This document shows, piece after piece, positions 11,953 to 24,049 of a stretch of DNA of 64,000 bases. Under the pieces are notes generated by a model that saw nothing but the letters and a program-made list of their open reading frames with translations, was not told the DNA's origin and did not search any database. This DNA comes from Agapanthus africanus (lineage: Eukaryota; Streptophyta; Magnoliopsida; Asparagales; Amaryllidaceae). A program made the position numbers and the translations under genes. Within the stretch, counting starts at the first letter, position 1, and every line of letters begins with the position of its first letter. The stretch is from positions 826,390,353 to 826,454,352 of the forward strand of contig CM057338.1 of NCBI GenBank assembly GCA_030015575.1, given 5' to 3'.

Positions 11953-12633
11953 TGTTGGATATGTATGCCCTAGAGGCCATTATTGTATATGTATACATAT
12001 GGATGCTTGGACATATATATGTACAGGACAGTCTTGCTCGATATAATAGTATGTTATCTGTTTTGTCTTTATCTTAACATGTGCATATTTTACTTGCTAT
12101 TACATATCTTTTATACATGTTGATAAAGCCCGTAGGATCATTGCTAGACTACCTGCGTTGTGATGGTGATCATACTTGTGGGAGCTAGGTAGTCGGTACG
12201 CGCATCCTTAAATGGTCCCTAGTCGTGGGAGTATCAAGACTGGGCATCGATATTCCGGAGTAGACTAGTGTATACGTTTCTAGACCCCGACGAAGGGCGA
12301 TGGTATGGTCCCGCAACCATTGGTCTTTCGCACCTAAGATCGTATACAGGTGCTCACTGGGGGTGAGTTCACAAGACGGACTCGCCGAGAACTTCCAGAT
12401 GGTACTATACCTATCGTCAGGTAGAAGTTCTCAGGTGACATGAGTACAGGTTAGTCTTTAGACCTGAGATCGGCATTTGTCTCGTGTGATTTCCCACTGT
12501 GCTTTGATCACTACCCTACCACGGCTCTACTGAGTTGTGCAAACAGGTTTTGGTTGGGTACAGTCCCGAGCCACTTGGAGGCAGTGAGCGATTATTGGGG
12601 ATTCGTCTCTCCGGGTATAGGGAGTCGATATCG
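11953..12633 (+). repeat. B 3' LTR, first part (interrupted by element C)
   Basis: Opens TGTTGGATATGTATGCCC after the polypurine tract and breaks off at GTCGATATCG where element C begins. It resumes at 22,603. The junction fits a nested insertion: TATCG before C and TATCA after it, a five-base duplication with one later change. The hairpin GAGAACTT/AAGTTCTC near 12,388-12,433 is present. Confidence 0.88.
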
Positions 12634-14751
12634 TATTGGAGATAGTGCCCTCAGAGTCAATTATTGGATCACAGGCACGTGATTGCAATGATTGAGGGAG
12701 GACCTATCCCGGTAGGACAGTCTTACTCAAGATGATAGTATGCTATCTGGTTTATCTTTATCATCGTGTACTGCTTCAGGTGACCTTACAGGTCGCTATT
12801 GCACGTTGATAGAGCCCCTAGGATTCTTGCTTGACTACCAGCAGTATGAGGGCGATCATATACGTGAGAGCTGGCAGTCTATAAGCATATCCTTAAAATG
12901 GTCCCTAATCGTGGGAGTTTCGAGACAGGGCATCGATTCTCCAGAGTAGACTAGTGTATACAGTCGAGACCTCGACGAGGGGCGGTGGCCGGTCTTACAA
13001 GCCATTGGTGTCAGTTGGTTCACCTAAGATGTATACAGGTGCTCATTGGGTTATGAGTACACCGGACAGGACTCGCCGGGAACATGCTAGTTGGTCTTAT
13101 ACCTGACGTCAGATAGAAGTTCCCTGGTGACATGTGTACAGGTTAGTTCATCGACCTGAGATCGTCATTTGTCTCGTATGAGTTCCCACTGTGCTTTGAT
13201 TACTACCCTACCACGGCTCAAAGGAGTCGTGCAAACAGGTTTTAGTTGGGTACAGTCCTGAGCCACATGGAGGCAGTGAGCGGATCTTCAGGGGTTCGTC
13301 TCTCCCGGTATTGGGGGTGAGGTCGCGCTGTGTCTAGGAGAGCCATTACACAAAGCCCTCGGCCGAGGCAGGAGATTTGCCGGTAGGTATTCCAGTAGTA
13401 TCTCAGGGTGTTCTGGGCTACACTCCGACGCGACTTGTACCGCTTTTGGGGGTCTGACTTTTACCAACCCCCTAGGCCCGCCATGCGATACTCATAGACG
13501 AACGGACCGGACTGTACGGATATTGTCACTGACAGGCGCAGTAGGGTGTCAGGATGAGTTCGCTCATCGACGTCCCTTTTGGTCAATAGCTGGTGGCCCG
13601 TCACGTATGGCTAATACCTCTGACGTGCTAGTGGTTAAATCCACAGCCATAGTATTGACGAGTCTTTAGAGTCCACCACACACTCAGTTACTCAAGTTTC
13701 GGGCGAAACGCTGTAGAGGCCGTATGGAGATATGGCAGGGTTCGATCAGATACGTGCGGTATTGCATGGATCGTAATCGGACGGTTTTTACTAGCCGGCT
13801 TTGGTTTAAGCCGGATCCTAGTATTAGACAGTGTAGATTTTGTCTCTTTGCATTTGTGTTCAGTGGGAATACAAATGCGGGCATGTATATGCAGTAGTGG
13901 GGTTTTCCTGTAATTTATTACGGGATCAGTTTTCTGAGGTTGCCAGTTTGCATTCCGTTCCGGCCGGTTTTCCTTTGTTCTTTCCCGGCCGGACTTTTCC
14001 GATGGAAGGGGGTTATTTGCATGTTTGCAAATAACTTATTGTGGAGGGGTTTTCTTGCATTTGTGGCATTATGATAAGTTAAGCATCTTTGCTTTTTCAT
14101 GATGGCTTGCTTTTTGAGATTTGATGTTGATATGATATTGTTATCATAACCTTTTGCTTATGGTCATCCATTCTCTTTTCCTACACTCACCTTCCTTCTT
14201 GTTTTGTGATTTTCCTCCACCATATTTCCTAAGGGGGGGCCGGCCACATAGGAGAGGGGAGAATGAGAGAGTTGTTTTTTCTTGTGGTGGGATTTATTCA
14301 TCTCATTCTTGTTGCTTGCAAAATGATACACCTTCATCCTCTCCAAAGTTCTTCATACCTCCATCATATTATGGTAACTACACTAAACCCCAAAAGAGAC
14401 AAGTTCTACACTACACCTACAGCAAATCTTGGACGCGTCGGCTAGCCAACTTCGCGCCCGAGTTGCCTCGGTCCAGAGGTGGGAGCCCGTAAAAGAACCC
14501 GGCGATGTGGTGCCCGTTTCGACGAGGAGGCGACGGACGGAGATTCCGCGGGAGATCGGGACGACGACGAGAAGACCGGAGGACACGGATCACTCGGTAT
14601 ATCTCTCGCCCCTTCTCTTGTTAGCTAGCATTAGGTTAATGGTCACGATCCGGGTATATTGTCCACGGTAGCGCCGGTTAAAGTTAAGAAAAATTTTTGA
14701 TTCCGCATTTTGGCCTCGAGTAGTAGGCCGGGGCGCTGCCGTGGCGCAACA
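12634..14751 (+). repeat. C 5' LTR (about 2.12 kb)
   Basis: Matches the copy at 20,486-22,602 almost base for base. It has a 12-base palindrome CCTCGGCCGAGG at 13,357-13,368, a U5 hairpin GGCCT/AGGCC (14,712-14,729), and a donor-like TCG|GTATAT at 14,594-14,602. It ends GGCGCAACA, directly followed by the primer-binding site. GC-rich sequence near 14,430-14,600 is R/U5 leader, not an exon of a host gene. Confidence 0.92.
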
Positions 14752-14764
14752 TGGTATCAGAGCC
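14752..14764 (+). other. C primer-binding site (initiator Met-tRNA)
   Basis: TGGTATCAGAGCC sits directly against the LTR end and is the standard complement of the 3' end of plant initiator Met-tRNA. Confidence 0.9.
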
Positions 14765-14960
14765 ACGCCATTAACCTTGCCTAGCTTGTTCTAGTGTGTT
14801 TACATGTTCGATCGAACGGATTTTCCGAAAACCCATTTTCATTTGCACAGTTTTCTTTCGAAATATTTTTGGCTCCAAAAATTTTTCAGTACATTGCAGT
14901 GACATGTGCAGGCAATTCTAAGCATTCTGTGAAAATTTGGTAGCGTGATCTCACTATTCC

Positions 14961-15008
14961 ACCGCGGAACCGCGGCTAAACCCACGTATTTGCGGCGGTT
15001 CCGCGGCC
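14961..15008 (+). other. GC-rich hairpin downstream of primer-binding site, element C
   Basis: Arms CCGCGGAACCGCGG... and ...GGCGGTTCCGCGG around an AAACCC/ATTTG middle, about 200 bases after the primer-binding site. Hairpins with other arm sequences sit in equivalent positions in A4 and D3. Confidence 0.6.
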
Positions 15009-15510
15009 ATTTTTACTATTCATTGGACCAAATTTTTGCAGTGAGCTCCTGGGTTGAAAATAGGGTTTTTGGAATATTCTTTTTGGGCCTAGACTCTCTT
15101 TAAGTGCTACAGTAATGCTTGGGGCCCACTTCGATAAATTTGATCGATCGAAAAGTTTAAACACATTAGTTCACAGTATTTACATTATATCTGCGACCGT
15201 GAATGTCACTTGATCGGTAAATCCTGTCTAACTGCTATAGCCCGGTTAGACGGATTTGCGAACGTGACATTCACGTTGATGTTCTGTGATTGTGCTGTGA
15301 TGTTGCGGATCGGTCGTGGGGATAGCCTGGTTGCAATGTTAGTACAGTTTTGTTTTATATGTACATTTGATATTGCGGGGCGAGCGTCCGACATGTGGAC
15401 TGCCGTCACTGCCTGTTTGTATTATTCTTTTGGGGCACGACCAGGTTGCGGTCGATGTACCCGTTGTATGTATATTTTACTTTCTGTACTAGGGTTGCCC
15501 CGTGGAGGGG

Positions 15511-15738
15511 TGCACGAATAGCCGGGTTCTAGAGGACAACGAGCCCGCATCTCATGGCATTGAGACGGAGGGGGCTTCACTCTAGAATTGGCGGGCTATT
15601 CGCCGCACTCGTAGGGGGTATAGGATAGACCCAGGAGGGGTGCCCAAGTTACCGGATTCCGGGAAGTGCTGGGTGGTCCATTCACGTTGCTGAAGGGGGC
15701 TGCCTCGCTTCAGGTTTTGGCAGGTAACTTGCCGCGCC
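15511..15738 (+). repeat. Duplicated two-part leader hairpin, element C
   Basis: Two successive modules. The first has outer arms CGAATAGCC/GGCTATTCG and inner arms CTAGAG/CTCTAG; the second has outer arms CAAGTTACC/GGTAACTTG. Both sit in the frame GGAGGGGTGC...CGTAGGGG. Other elements carry one module with different arms that still pair. Confidence 0.6.
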
Positions 15739-16164
15739 CGTAGGGGTCTAGGATTTCATTGCACAGGCTATCCACACGACCAGGGGAACGTCGGGTTTCA
15801 GTAGCGGCTCTATGAAACCCGGGGATCCCAGATATCTGTATTGTTCTGTGATGCTGGTTACATTTCTGTGTTGTTGCATTTTATCACGCCTTGAGCGAAA
15901 ATTATATATTGTATATATACTAGTAGATGTTGTATATGTTTTGCATCCGCACTAGTCCAGTCCCCGCTCTGTCGTTAGTTAAGTAACCTAACGGGTGATG
16001 ACGGGACCCAGTGGCGAATGCGGATGGCATATACGTACATCATTATTTTCGTTCTTTATTGGTGTGATTAATTGATGGGACTGCGTTGATTCGGATCAAT
16101 GCAAGATAAACAAACCTATTCTGATGTTGTTGGAACATTTTTCAAAAGCTGTTATTGCAAGGGC

Positions 16165-16420
16165 GTTCTCTTTTGTTTTGTATCGTGGTATTCAGTTGGA
16201 ATATCCTGCTCCTCAGTCGACGAGGCAAGGGCCGAGATCCCTTCACCGGGAGTGACCCCTTGGACAGAAGTTTGCGTCAGGGTAATAACTTCACTATAGC
16301 TGATTGCCTTTTGCTTTGCATCGTGGTATTCAGTTGGAATATCCTGCACCTCATTCTACGGGGAAAGAGCCGAGATCCCTTCACCGGGAGTGACCTCTTT
16401 AGCAAAGGTTTTCGTCACTA
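16165..16420 (+). repeat. Tandem leader unit, two copies about 138 bp apart, element C
   Basis: Each copy has a GGTATTC/GAATATCC hairpin, a CCTC/GAGG-type stem (weaker in copy two), and the conserved GAGATCCCTTCACCGGGAGT. Counterparts occur in E, F and D3, but I do not see them in A4. Confidence 0.65.
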
Positions 16421-16549
16421 TATTTTTCTAAAAAGTTATCCAGTTCCTTCAACGATATCAAGTTCATTACGTTAAAGGTTTTTCGCCAAAAACCATTCGT
16501 AGCCCTCCATCATTTCGGATTAGTATTGCTTAGTATTCGCGCTACGTTT

Positions 16550-16746
16550 GTCGTTGCTATTCGCCGAGGCGTAGTGTGCGGTAGCTCTGTAATGCTTTCT
16601 GTCGCATGGATATGTGGATTGGTTAGGACAGTCGTACGACTTTGTTGATTATTCGTCAAGGGTCGTGCGGGTGGGTTTAACGCAATCAAGATAATGACGG
16701 GTTGAACTTGACTAGGACCTTTTGATTTGTTGATTATTCGTCAAGG
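16550..16746 (+). repeat. Three-word stem-loop array, element C
   Basis: TTGATTATTCGTCAAGG in words two and three (16,643 and 16,728) and a relative, TTGCTATTCGCCGAGG, in word one (16,550). Spacing 93 and 85 bp. Stems include CGCGCTACG/CGTAGTGTGCG around word one and CTAGGACC/GGTCCTAG around word three. Confidence 0.7.
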
Positions 16747-17033
16747 TCACTTGGGTCCTAGGGGTAAAAATCACATCGGGAGTTTCTAAAGAAACTGAAA
16801 CTTGCCAGGCATGCGCATACCTTCTGGAGTGTGGTGACCTGAGTGGATTCCGTCAAGTTATCATGCAATGATAGTTGGATCCCGATTCCCACTGATGAGT
16901 TGGTTTACTCCTCGGGTGATCCCGGCTAATTCTTCTTTCAGGTTTGGAGAAGAATTTGACGTTACAGTAGGAGGTTTCCTGATTAGATAAAGTGATAACC
17001 ATTCTGATCTAGGTTAGAGTGCATGCTGAGTGT

Positions 17034-17057
17034 TTCTTTTCTCTCTCTCTTTGGCAG
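17034..17057 (+). other. Candidate 3' splice site, element C
   Basis: A CT-rich run ending TTTGGCAG, then CGACC, aligning with the other five acceptor-like sites. Confidence 0.5.
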
Positions 17058-20000
17058 CGACCATTGACCCGACCCTAGACTATGACTCAGAGACCAAGTT
17101 GACTGAACCTTCTTAATACTGGCTTTTGGATTGTCAAAGTTGCAGACCTCATTGCCACTCCTACTTTTACCCTTTTCTCCAGGACACCCCGTATTACTAC
17201 GAACGTCCACTTCCATTGGACAAAACCATCGTATGATTATATACGAACTCGAAGGTTTTTATTCGAGGATGGTTTCCGGTTCTGGAGAAAACGAATAGGA
17301 CTATTCAATTATCTTTTCCTTTTACCTTCTCTCAGGTTTCGAGTACTCCTTGGTTTAGGAGATAGTACACCTATTACGCAAATTGGATAGTCTTCTTCCA
17401 AACCATAGGCAGGTGCCGACCGGTAGGGAATGAAGAAAACCAATTAGCCTAAATGGTGTACAGAAGGTATTAAGTTAAGACAAAGCAAGGGATTAGTAAG
17501 AGGGCAAAGTAAACTGCGACTGCTATTCACGACCAAACCAAATATTTCTTCGCCAATCCTAAATCACCTTTGTATTTCTCCAGGACACTCCATATCACTA
17601 CGAAGATCCCAAGTTTATTGGATAATACATCGTATGGTTATATACGAACTCGAAAGGAACTTGTTCCAGTTCGGGGATGGATCCTGGTTCAGGAGAAATA
17701 GGAATAAGGTTTATTCGGTTGTCTTTTATCTTCACCTTCTCTTGCATTGCGAGTGCTCCTAGGATAGGACAGTACACCCATTATGCTTATTAGATAGTCT
17801 TCTTCCAAACCATTGGCTGGTGCCGAACGGTAGGGAAGGAAGAAAACCATTTGGCCAAAAGGGGTATGCAGAAGGTAATGACTAAAGACATAAAAAGGGA
17901 TTTGGAGAAGTGGCAAAGAATTATACGGTTACAGTTGCGAATCTGGATAATGGAAGAAGCATTACTAAGGATACCAGTATACCCCATCGAAACATTTCAA
18001 TGTTTCAGTTTCACTGTGTACTGTTAAAGGAAAACTGATTTCCCGATTAGATACTTACTCCAGGGTATGTATTTACCAGGTATGATTCTCACATCTGTAT
18101 GGTTTTATAGATGATGAGTGAGAGTGAGTTATTGAGAATTAGGTGATCGTCCTCATTATATCGGAATTCGTTGTAATTGATGATATTTGAGGAAGTCGCC
18201 TGGGTTGTTTGCCGGATGGCAAATATTTGGTTTTGAATATCCGTTGTTATGCACCAATTTCAAATTGATATATCTGTACGTCTATTTTTATAGAGTGAGA
18301 TATACATTTTGAAATTATATCTATGACATTTACCTATATCAGTGGATGGTTAGGTAAGGAACATTGAACAGCGGTGTAATTCTTCTTAACCATAAGTACA
18401 GTTTTCAACCTACGACACACAGTGAATGAGTTATTAGACTCAGGGGACTTATACAGAGTATTGTATATTGTCCAGCGTCCATTAGGACAGAGGGGTTGGT
18501 CCTCGTACTATATTCTGTTTACTTATGACTTCTCTAGTTCTTAGACATGTGTTTCGTAGAAATGCAGGGTCTAAGTTTTGAGAAGTTATAGGTGTATGAA
18601 TAAAGTAGAGAACCAGGAGTTACAAGTATCAGGATTCTTCAAAGCGATCGAAGATGTAGATACTTGTATATGGTATTCAGTTGATAGTAATGATTAAGAG
18701 AACTTGCTTCTCTTTCAGGTTACTCATAATTGGAAGTACTCCTAAGTTGAGTAACGCTGAACGGCCTCCTTCCATTTAGTTGACATGCGCTGGAGACAGC
18801 TGCATGATCTGAATCTGGTTCAATTAAATCAGTGCCTCTGTTTCTATATTGGATATAGAACAGTTCATATCTTGACATTGTTAAGGTACGGGAAGTTGTC
18901 CGGCTTATGCTTAAAACCAGACTCTGGATAACTCAAGGCACGTTTCTGTAATGGCTGTTTGTGGGTTGACCCGGGCTATGACGAGGGTTGACTTTCTACC
19001 ATCTGGAAGACCAATAGTGATATTGTTCTTGACTCTCCACAGTTTTAATAAAAATGGATTTTTTCAGAAAACAGTAGTGGGAGTATGGTAGAACTGGAAG
19101 CGATTCCAGAACCGCAAACGATTACTAAAGATTTGATAAGAATCTAAAGATTCAATCTGGATTGACATTCCACTGGCCACTCCGCAGATAAAGTGGGTAA
19201 CCTCAGGCGCCCGAAAGGTACTTCGTTATGCTCAAGGACGGTGGCAGGGAGGTTCTTGTTTACCCAGACTTGCCATTGCTGTTGTTCAGACTGTGAGACC
19301 CGGCAGGAGGATGAGTATAGCGTCATTCTGAACTAGCTTTAGAAATGTACGTCTATATGACTCTGCCAGAGGGTTGTCGTAGTCAGTGGGAGCAGCGGAA
19401 GCATTGGTGGACAGGTAGCTTATGTCTATTTATAGACTAAAGCAGATATAGCGGAGATAGATCATCTATTTCTGATGTGACAGTCATAGGTTTGACTTCA
19501 TCAGAATAGGGGATGGATCTGTTAAGAAGGTAGTAGGGTGTGATGTCCTGGTATTTGGATGACATGCACAGAGTAGGAAGTGATATTCCTATACTACGAA
19601 CGGTTATACTTTGGTCGTCACACAGTGGTATCTCCACATAGGACTTGGATATTATATCAGACATTCTGGTTACTAGATCTATAGTTTTAGATCTAGATTT
19701 GGATGGTTTCCCAATCTGGGTACTTAGACAGCATTCTATAAATATTTAGAATGGACGACTCCTGGCACGGTAGTGTACCTGCTGGTGATGGAGTCACCCT
19801 CTCTAAAGGTGTCTTATGAACTAAAATAGAGAAGGATGTGCATGATTGGCAGATCACTTGCTTAGGCAATTGAGTCAATCATGAGATGTCAAGTACCACA
19901 CCAGATGTTGTTCTTGCAGTAGATGCAATAAGTTGATATTAATCCAATCCTGGAGAAACGATCGGAAGCAGCTTTAGGATATAAGTGAATGTTCTAGGGA

Positions 20001-20485
20001 TTTGATAACGGCTGCCTCCTTTAGGAGACGGTTATCATTCCAGGCTTCCAAGGTGACATGGATGGCAGAGTGGCTGTCAGAGTTATAGTTTTCCCTCTGA
20101 CGAGGAGCAGTATTTTGGACAGGTGGTCCAGGTGGATACTGAGGGAAAGGCATGGCGCAGGATACTGATTAAGTTCAGTTGACGATACAGTCTAAGAAGT
20201 TTGGATTTGGAGTTCATTTATGAGCTAGGTCCCATCAGACATCCAGACACATTCTAAGACAAGTATTGCTCATTTCGGGAGATGGCTTTCTCCGCGAACT
20301 TGAGATATAGAGAAACATAGAAAGAAACATCACAGCGGATCCACTCACTGAGGCTATTCCTCGAACGCAATAGTTTCGCAAACGAGTTTTGTTAGACTGA
20401 CTAGTAGAGGAGTTGGGTGTTCGGTATCACACGGGCTGTGAGTATGCGACATCGCAATAATTAGCCTTGAGTGCAAGTGGGAGAT
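17058..20485 (+). pseudogene. C decayed pol region
   Basis: Only traces of copia Pol remain. An integrase trace near 18,600-18,660 resembles the GAACCAG..AAGTATCA..CTTCGATC stretch of other copies, and SNAE and GCPAYVK traces lie near 18,750 and 18,900. RT traces cover about 19,160-19,690, and RNase H traces about 19,980-20,400. There is no gag or zinc knuckle; the place ahead of the integrase traces holds a diverged tandem duplication (17,176-17,930) with no relative in the other elements here. Dozens of breaks. The polypurine tract at about 20,471-20,485 is intact, as expected for an element that needs only its ends to move. Confidence 0.75.
17176..17930 (+). repeat. Diverged tandem duplication (about 400-bp unit) inside C
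   Basis: Two copies start TCTCCAGGACACYCC at 17,176 and 17,577, about 401 bp apart. They share TATATACGAACTCGAA, TAGTCTTCTTCCAAACCAT and GTGCCGAMCGGTAGGGAA. I do not recognise the source, and no other element in the window has it. Confidence 0.65.
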
Positions 20486-22602
20486 TGTTGGAGATAGTGC
20501 CCTCAGAGTCAATTATTGGATCACAGGCACGTGATTGCAATGATTGAGGGAGGACCTATCCCGGTAGGACAGTCTTACTCAAGATGATAGTATGCTATCT
20601 GGTTTATCTTTATCATCGTGTACTGCTTCAGGTGACCTTACAGGTCGCTATTGCACGTTGATAGAGCCCCTAGGATTCTTGCTTGACTACCAGCAGTATG
20701 AGGGCGATCATATACGTGAGAGCTGGCAGTCTATAAGCATATCCTTAAAATGGTCCCTAGTCGTGGGAGTTTCGAGACAGGGCATCGATTCTCCAGAGTA
20801 GACTAGTGTATACAGTCGAGACCCCGACGAGGGGCGGTGGCCGGTCTTACAAGCCATTGGTGTCAGTTGGTTCACCTAAGATGTATACAGGTGCTCATTG
20901 GGTTATGAGTACACCGGACAGGACTCGCCGGGAACATGCTAGTTGGTCTTATACCTGACGTCAGATAGCAGTTCCCTGGTGACATGTGTACAGGTTAGTT
21001 CATCGACCTGAGATCGTCATTTGTCTCGTGTGAGTTCCCACTGTGCTTTGATTACTACCCTACCATGGCTCAAAGGAGTCGTGCAAACAGGTTTTAGTTG
21101 GGTACAGTCCCGAGCCACATGGAGGCAGTGAGCGGATCTTCAGGGGTTCGTTTCTCCCGGTAATGGGGGTGAGGTCGCGCTGTGTCTAGGAGAGCCATTA
21201 CACAAAACCCTCGGCCGAGGCAGGAGATTTGCTGGTAGGTATTCCAGTAGTATCTCAGGGTGTTCTGGGCTACACTCCGACACGACTTGTACCGCTTTTG
21301 GGGGTCTGACTTTTACCAACCCCCTAGGCCCGCCATGCGATACTCATAGACGAACGGACCGGACTGTACGGATATTGTCACTGACAGGCTCAGTAGGGTG
21401 TCAGGATGAGTTCGCTCATCGACGTCCCTTTTGGTCAATAGCTGGTGGCCCGTCACGTATGGCTAATACCTCTGACGTGCTAGTAGTTAAATCCACAGCC
21501 ATAGTATTGACGAGTCTTTAGAGTCCACCACACACTCAGTTACTCAAGTTTCGGGCGAAACGCTGTAGAGGCCGTATGGAGATATGGCAGGGTTCGATCA
21601 GATACGTGCGGTATTGCATGGATCGTAATCGGACGGTTTTTACTAGCCGGCTTTGGTTTAAGCCGGATCCTAGTTTTAGACAGTGTAGATTTTGTCTCTT
21701 TGCATTTGTGTTCAGTGGGAATACAAATGCGGGCATGTATATGCAGTAGTAGGGTTTTCCTGTAATTTATTACGGGATCAGTTTTCTGAGGTTGCCAGTT
21801 TGCATTCCGTTCCGGCCGGTTTTCCTTTGTTCTTTCCCGGCCGGACTTTTCCGATGGAAGGGGGTTATTTGCATGTTTGCAAATAACTTATTGTGGAGGG
21901 GTTTTCTTGCATTTGTGGCATTATGATAAGTCAAACATCTTTGCTTTTTCATGATGGCTTGCTTTTTGAGATTTGATGTTGATATGATATTGTTATCATA
22001 ACCTTTTGCTTATGGTCACCCATTCTCTTTTCCTACACTCACCTTCCTTCTTGTTTTGTGATTTTCCTCCACCATATTTCCTAAGGGGGGCCGGCCACAT
22101 AGGAGAGGGGATAATGAGAGAGTTGTTTTTCCTTGTGGTGGGATTTATTCATCTCATTCTTGTTGCTTGCAAAATGATACACCTTCATCCTCTCCAAAGT
22201 TCTTCATACCTCCATCATATTATGGCAACTACACTAAACCCCAAAAGAGACAAGTTCTACACTACACCTACAGCAAATCTTGGACGCGTCGGCTAGCCAA
22301 CTTCGCGCCCGAGTTGCCTCGGTCCAGAGGTGGGAGCCCGTAAAAGAACCCGGCGATGTGGTGCCCGTTTCGACGAGGAGGCGACGGACGGAGATTCCGC
22401 GGGAGATCGGGACGACGACGAGAAGACCGGAGGACACGGATCACTCGGTATATCTCTCGCCCCTTCTCTTGTTAGCTAGCATTAGGTTAATGGTCACGAT
22501 CCGGGTATATTGTCCGCGGTAGCGCCGGTTAAACTTAAGAAAAAATTTTGATTCCGCATTTTGGCCTCGAGTAGTAGGCCGGGGCGCTGCCGTGGCGCAA
22601 CA
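20486..22602 (+). repeat. C 3' LTR (2,117 bp)
   Basis: Begins TGTTGGAGATAGTGCCC after the polypurine tract and ends GGCGCAACA. About 25 differences from the 5' LTR, spread evenly. The palindrome CCTCGGCCGAGG is at 21,209-21,220. It is followed by TATCA and then by the rest of B's LTR. Confidence 0.92.
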
Positions 22603-24049
22603 TATCATACTGTGTTCGATTGGTCAGGACCATAAGACCTTGGCCAAGTCAGTTGGGATTTACTGATAGGCTGATCAGTAGTTTCCTGGATTGGTCCTGA
22701 ACCGCATCAGCACGAATTACCAGGTTATTAGGGTCTGACGTTCACCACCCCCTGGACCCGGTATGTGATACTCACAGACGAAGAGACCGGACTGTACGGA
22801 GATTATCACAGATAGGCTCAGTAGGGATTCGGATGAGTTTTCCCGTCGGCCTTCCTTTTCGACAGGTACCCGGATAGCCATTACGTACAGCTAGTGCCGC
22901 TGACGTGCTTGTGGTTATGGATTTATCCAGTAACTCACTGCCAACGTACTGTCGAGTCTTTAGAGTCCCACACAGAGGGTTTCCCTAGTTCAGGAGAAAT
23001 GATGTAGTAGCCGTATTAGATACGTGCAGGGTCTCGATCAATTGATATAATTTGTACTCGGACTTTCGATCAGATAGTTGGTAATACTAGCCTGCTCGGA
23101 TTTGAGCCGGATTATTAAATCAGGTATTGATTTAATAGTTTACATATATGTATTTCGATATGTGTATTCTAATATTACGTTCTTCATGTTATTCTCTCTT
23201 TGGGCGTTCGTGTTTTTATCCGAATGCAGGTATGTATATACAACAGACTGTAATCCGTATTTTATTACAGATTACCTTCTATAAGATGGACACCTCATCA
23301 TGGGCTTTTCCATTTATTGATAAATGGAAATAAGGTGGAAATTAAGGAGAGGGAGGCATGATGAGTGGCATGGCTTCAATAGTTCACAAATGAACTTTAT
23401 TCATTTGTGGTTACTATTGAAGCATGGCTACACTTATCTATTCATGGAAATTGATACACAAAACCTTTGTGTTGATTTTCTCTCACATGAATGCTTCATT
23501 ATTTTCTTGAGCTCCCATTTTTCTTCATCTCCTCCTTCCTCTTGAGCTTCCTCCACCTTCATCATCTTCCTCTTCACTACCCTTCTCATGAGTTGAGAAA
23601 CAAGTGAAGAGGCAAGAAAGAGATAGTAAACACTTAGATCTTCACATTACATCCTAGACTACTTGGTTTAGCAACCTAAGTTCTCTAGTTGCTCCACTTG
23701 ACATATTATGAGAAGCTAGAGCCATAGATCATATCTCTCGGGTGGATCATCTACGACAAAGGAAGACCGGAGAGCAAGATCGATCGCAGAGAATCAAAAG
23801 AGACAACAAAGAAGATCAAGCGTGTTCAAGGTGGCCACTTGGAGCTAAAGATGAGGAAAGAAGACCGAAAGACTTGGTTCGTTTGGTGAGATTTCTTCAT
23901 CATAGTAGATAGCACTCTTTATTTATCTAGTTAGGGTTATGATAAGATCCGGGTTAAAAGTTATTCTAGTGCCATGTTCTAATCGTAAGAAAAAATTTTG
24001 TTCCGCATTTGGCCACGGTAGTTAGCCGGGGCACTAGCATAACCTTTCA
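22603..24049 (+). repeat. B 3' LTR, second part
   Basis: Continues B's LTR after element C (TACTGTGTTCGATTGG aligns with D-type LTRs at the same place). It has a palindrome CCTTGGCCAAGT at 22,638-22,649, a purine-rich block followed by donor-like TTG|GTGAGA at 23,883-23,891, and a CTTTCA end. Joined to 11,953-12,633 it makes about 2.13 kb, a normal LTR length for this group. Confidence 0.85.

Larger units (their letters stand above)
14765..17057 (+). other. C structured untranslated leader
   Basis: About 2.3 kb with no coding signal. In order: a GC-rich hairpin (14,961-15,008), two tandem copies of the two-part leader hairpin (15,511-15,610 and 15,641-15,738), a small CGTTAG/CTAACG stem (about 15,974-15,992), two copies of the tandem unit of about 140 bp (about 16,165-16,420), the three-word array (16,550-16,746), and a polypyrimidine-CAG site. 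The order is the same in E, F and D3. Confidence 0.7.
12634..22602 (+). mobile_element. C: complete but decayed non-autonomous copia element
   Basis: A full-length element of about 9.97 kb with two LTRs, primer-binding site, long leader, a pol-derived region and polypurine tract, inserted in B's 3' LTR. The two LTRs differ at about 25 of 2,117 positions by my count, about 1.2%, or near 0.45 million years at the rate of 1.3e-8 per site per year used for rice. The coding region is far more decayed than that age would allow, with dozens of breaks. The minus-strand copy at 52,090-54,907 shares much of the same altered wording, so decay came before amplification. Confidence 0.9.
7757..24049 (+). 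mobile_element. B: gag-less Ty1/copia element, right part, split by element C
   Basis: Consists of leader (7,757-8,635), a pol region (to about 11,937), polypurine tract and a 3' LTR of its own subfamily that is split by element C (12,634-22,602). Its 5' end is cut by A2, so the 5' LTR lies left of the window. The LTR ends CTTTCA at 24,049 and is followed by GTCAATACG, which continues a minus-strand D-type LTR (H), so B is inserted into H with GTCAA as likely target duplication. No capsid or zinc-knuckle segment is recognisable. About eight breaks in coding. Confidence 0.85.

Noticed and set aside
14752-14764. Part of a tRNA gene
   Set aside because: Only the 3'-end complement is present, at an LTR edge; it is the primer-binding site.
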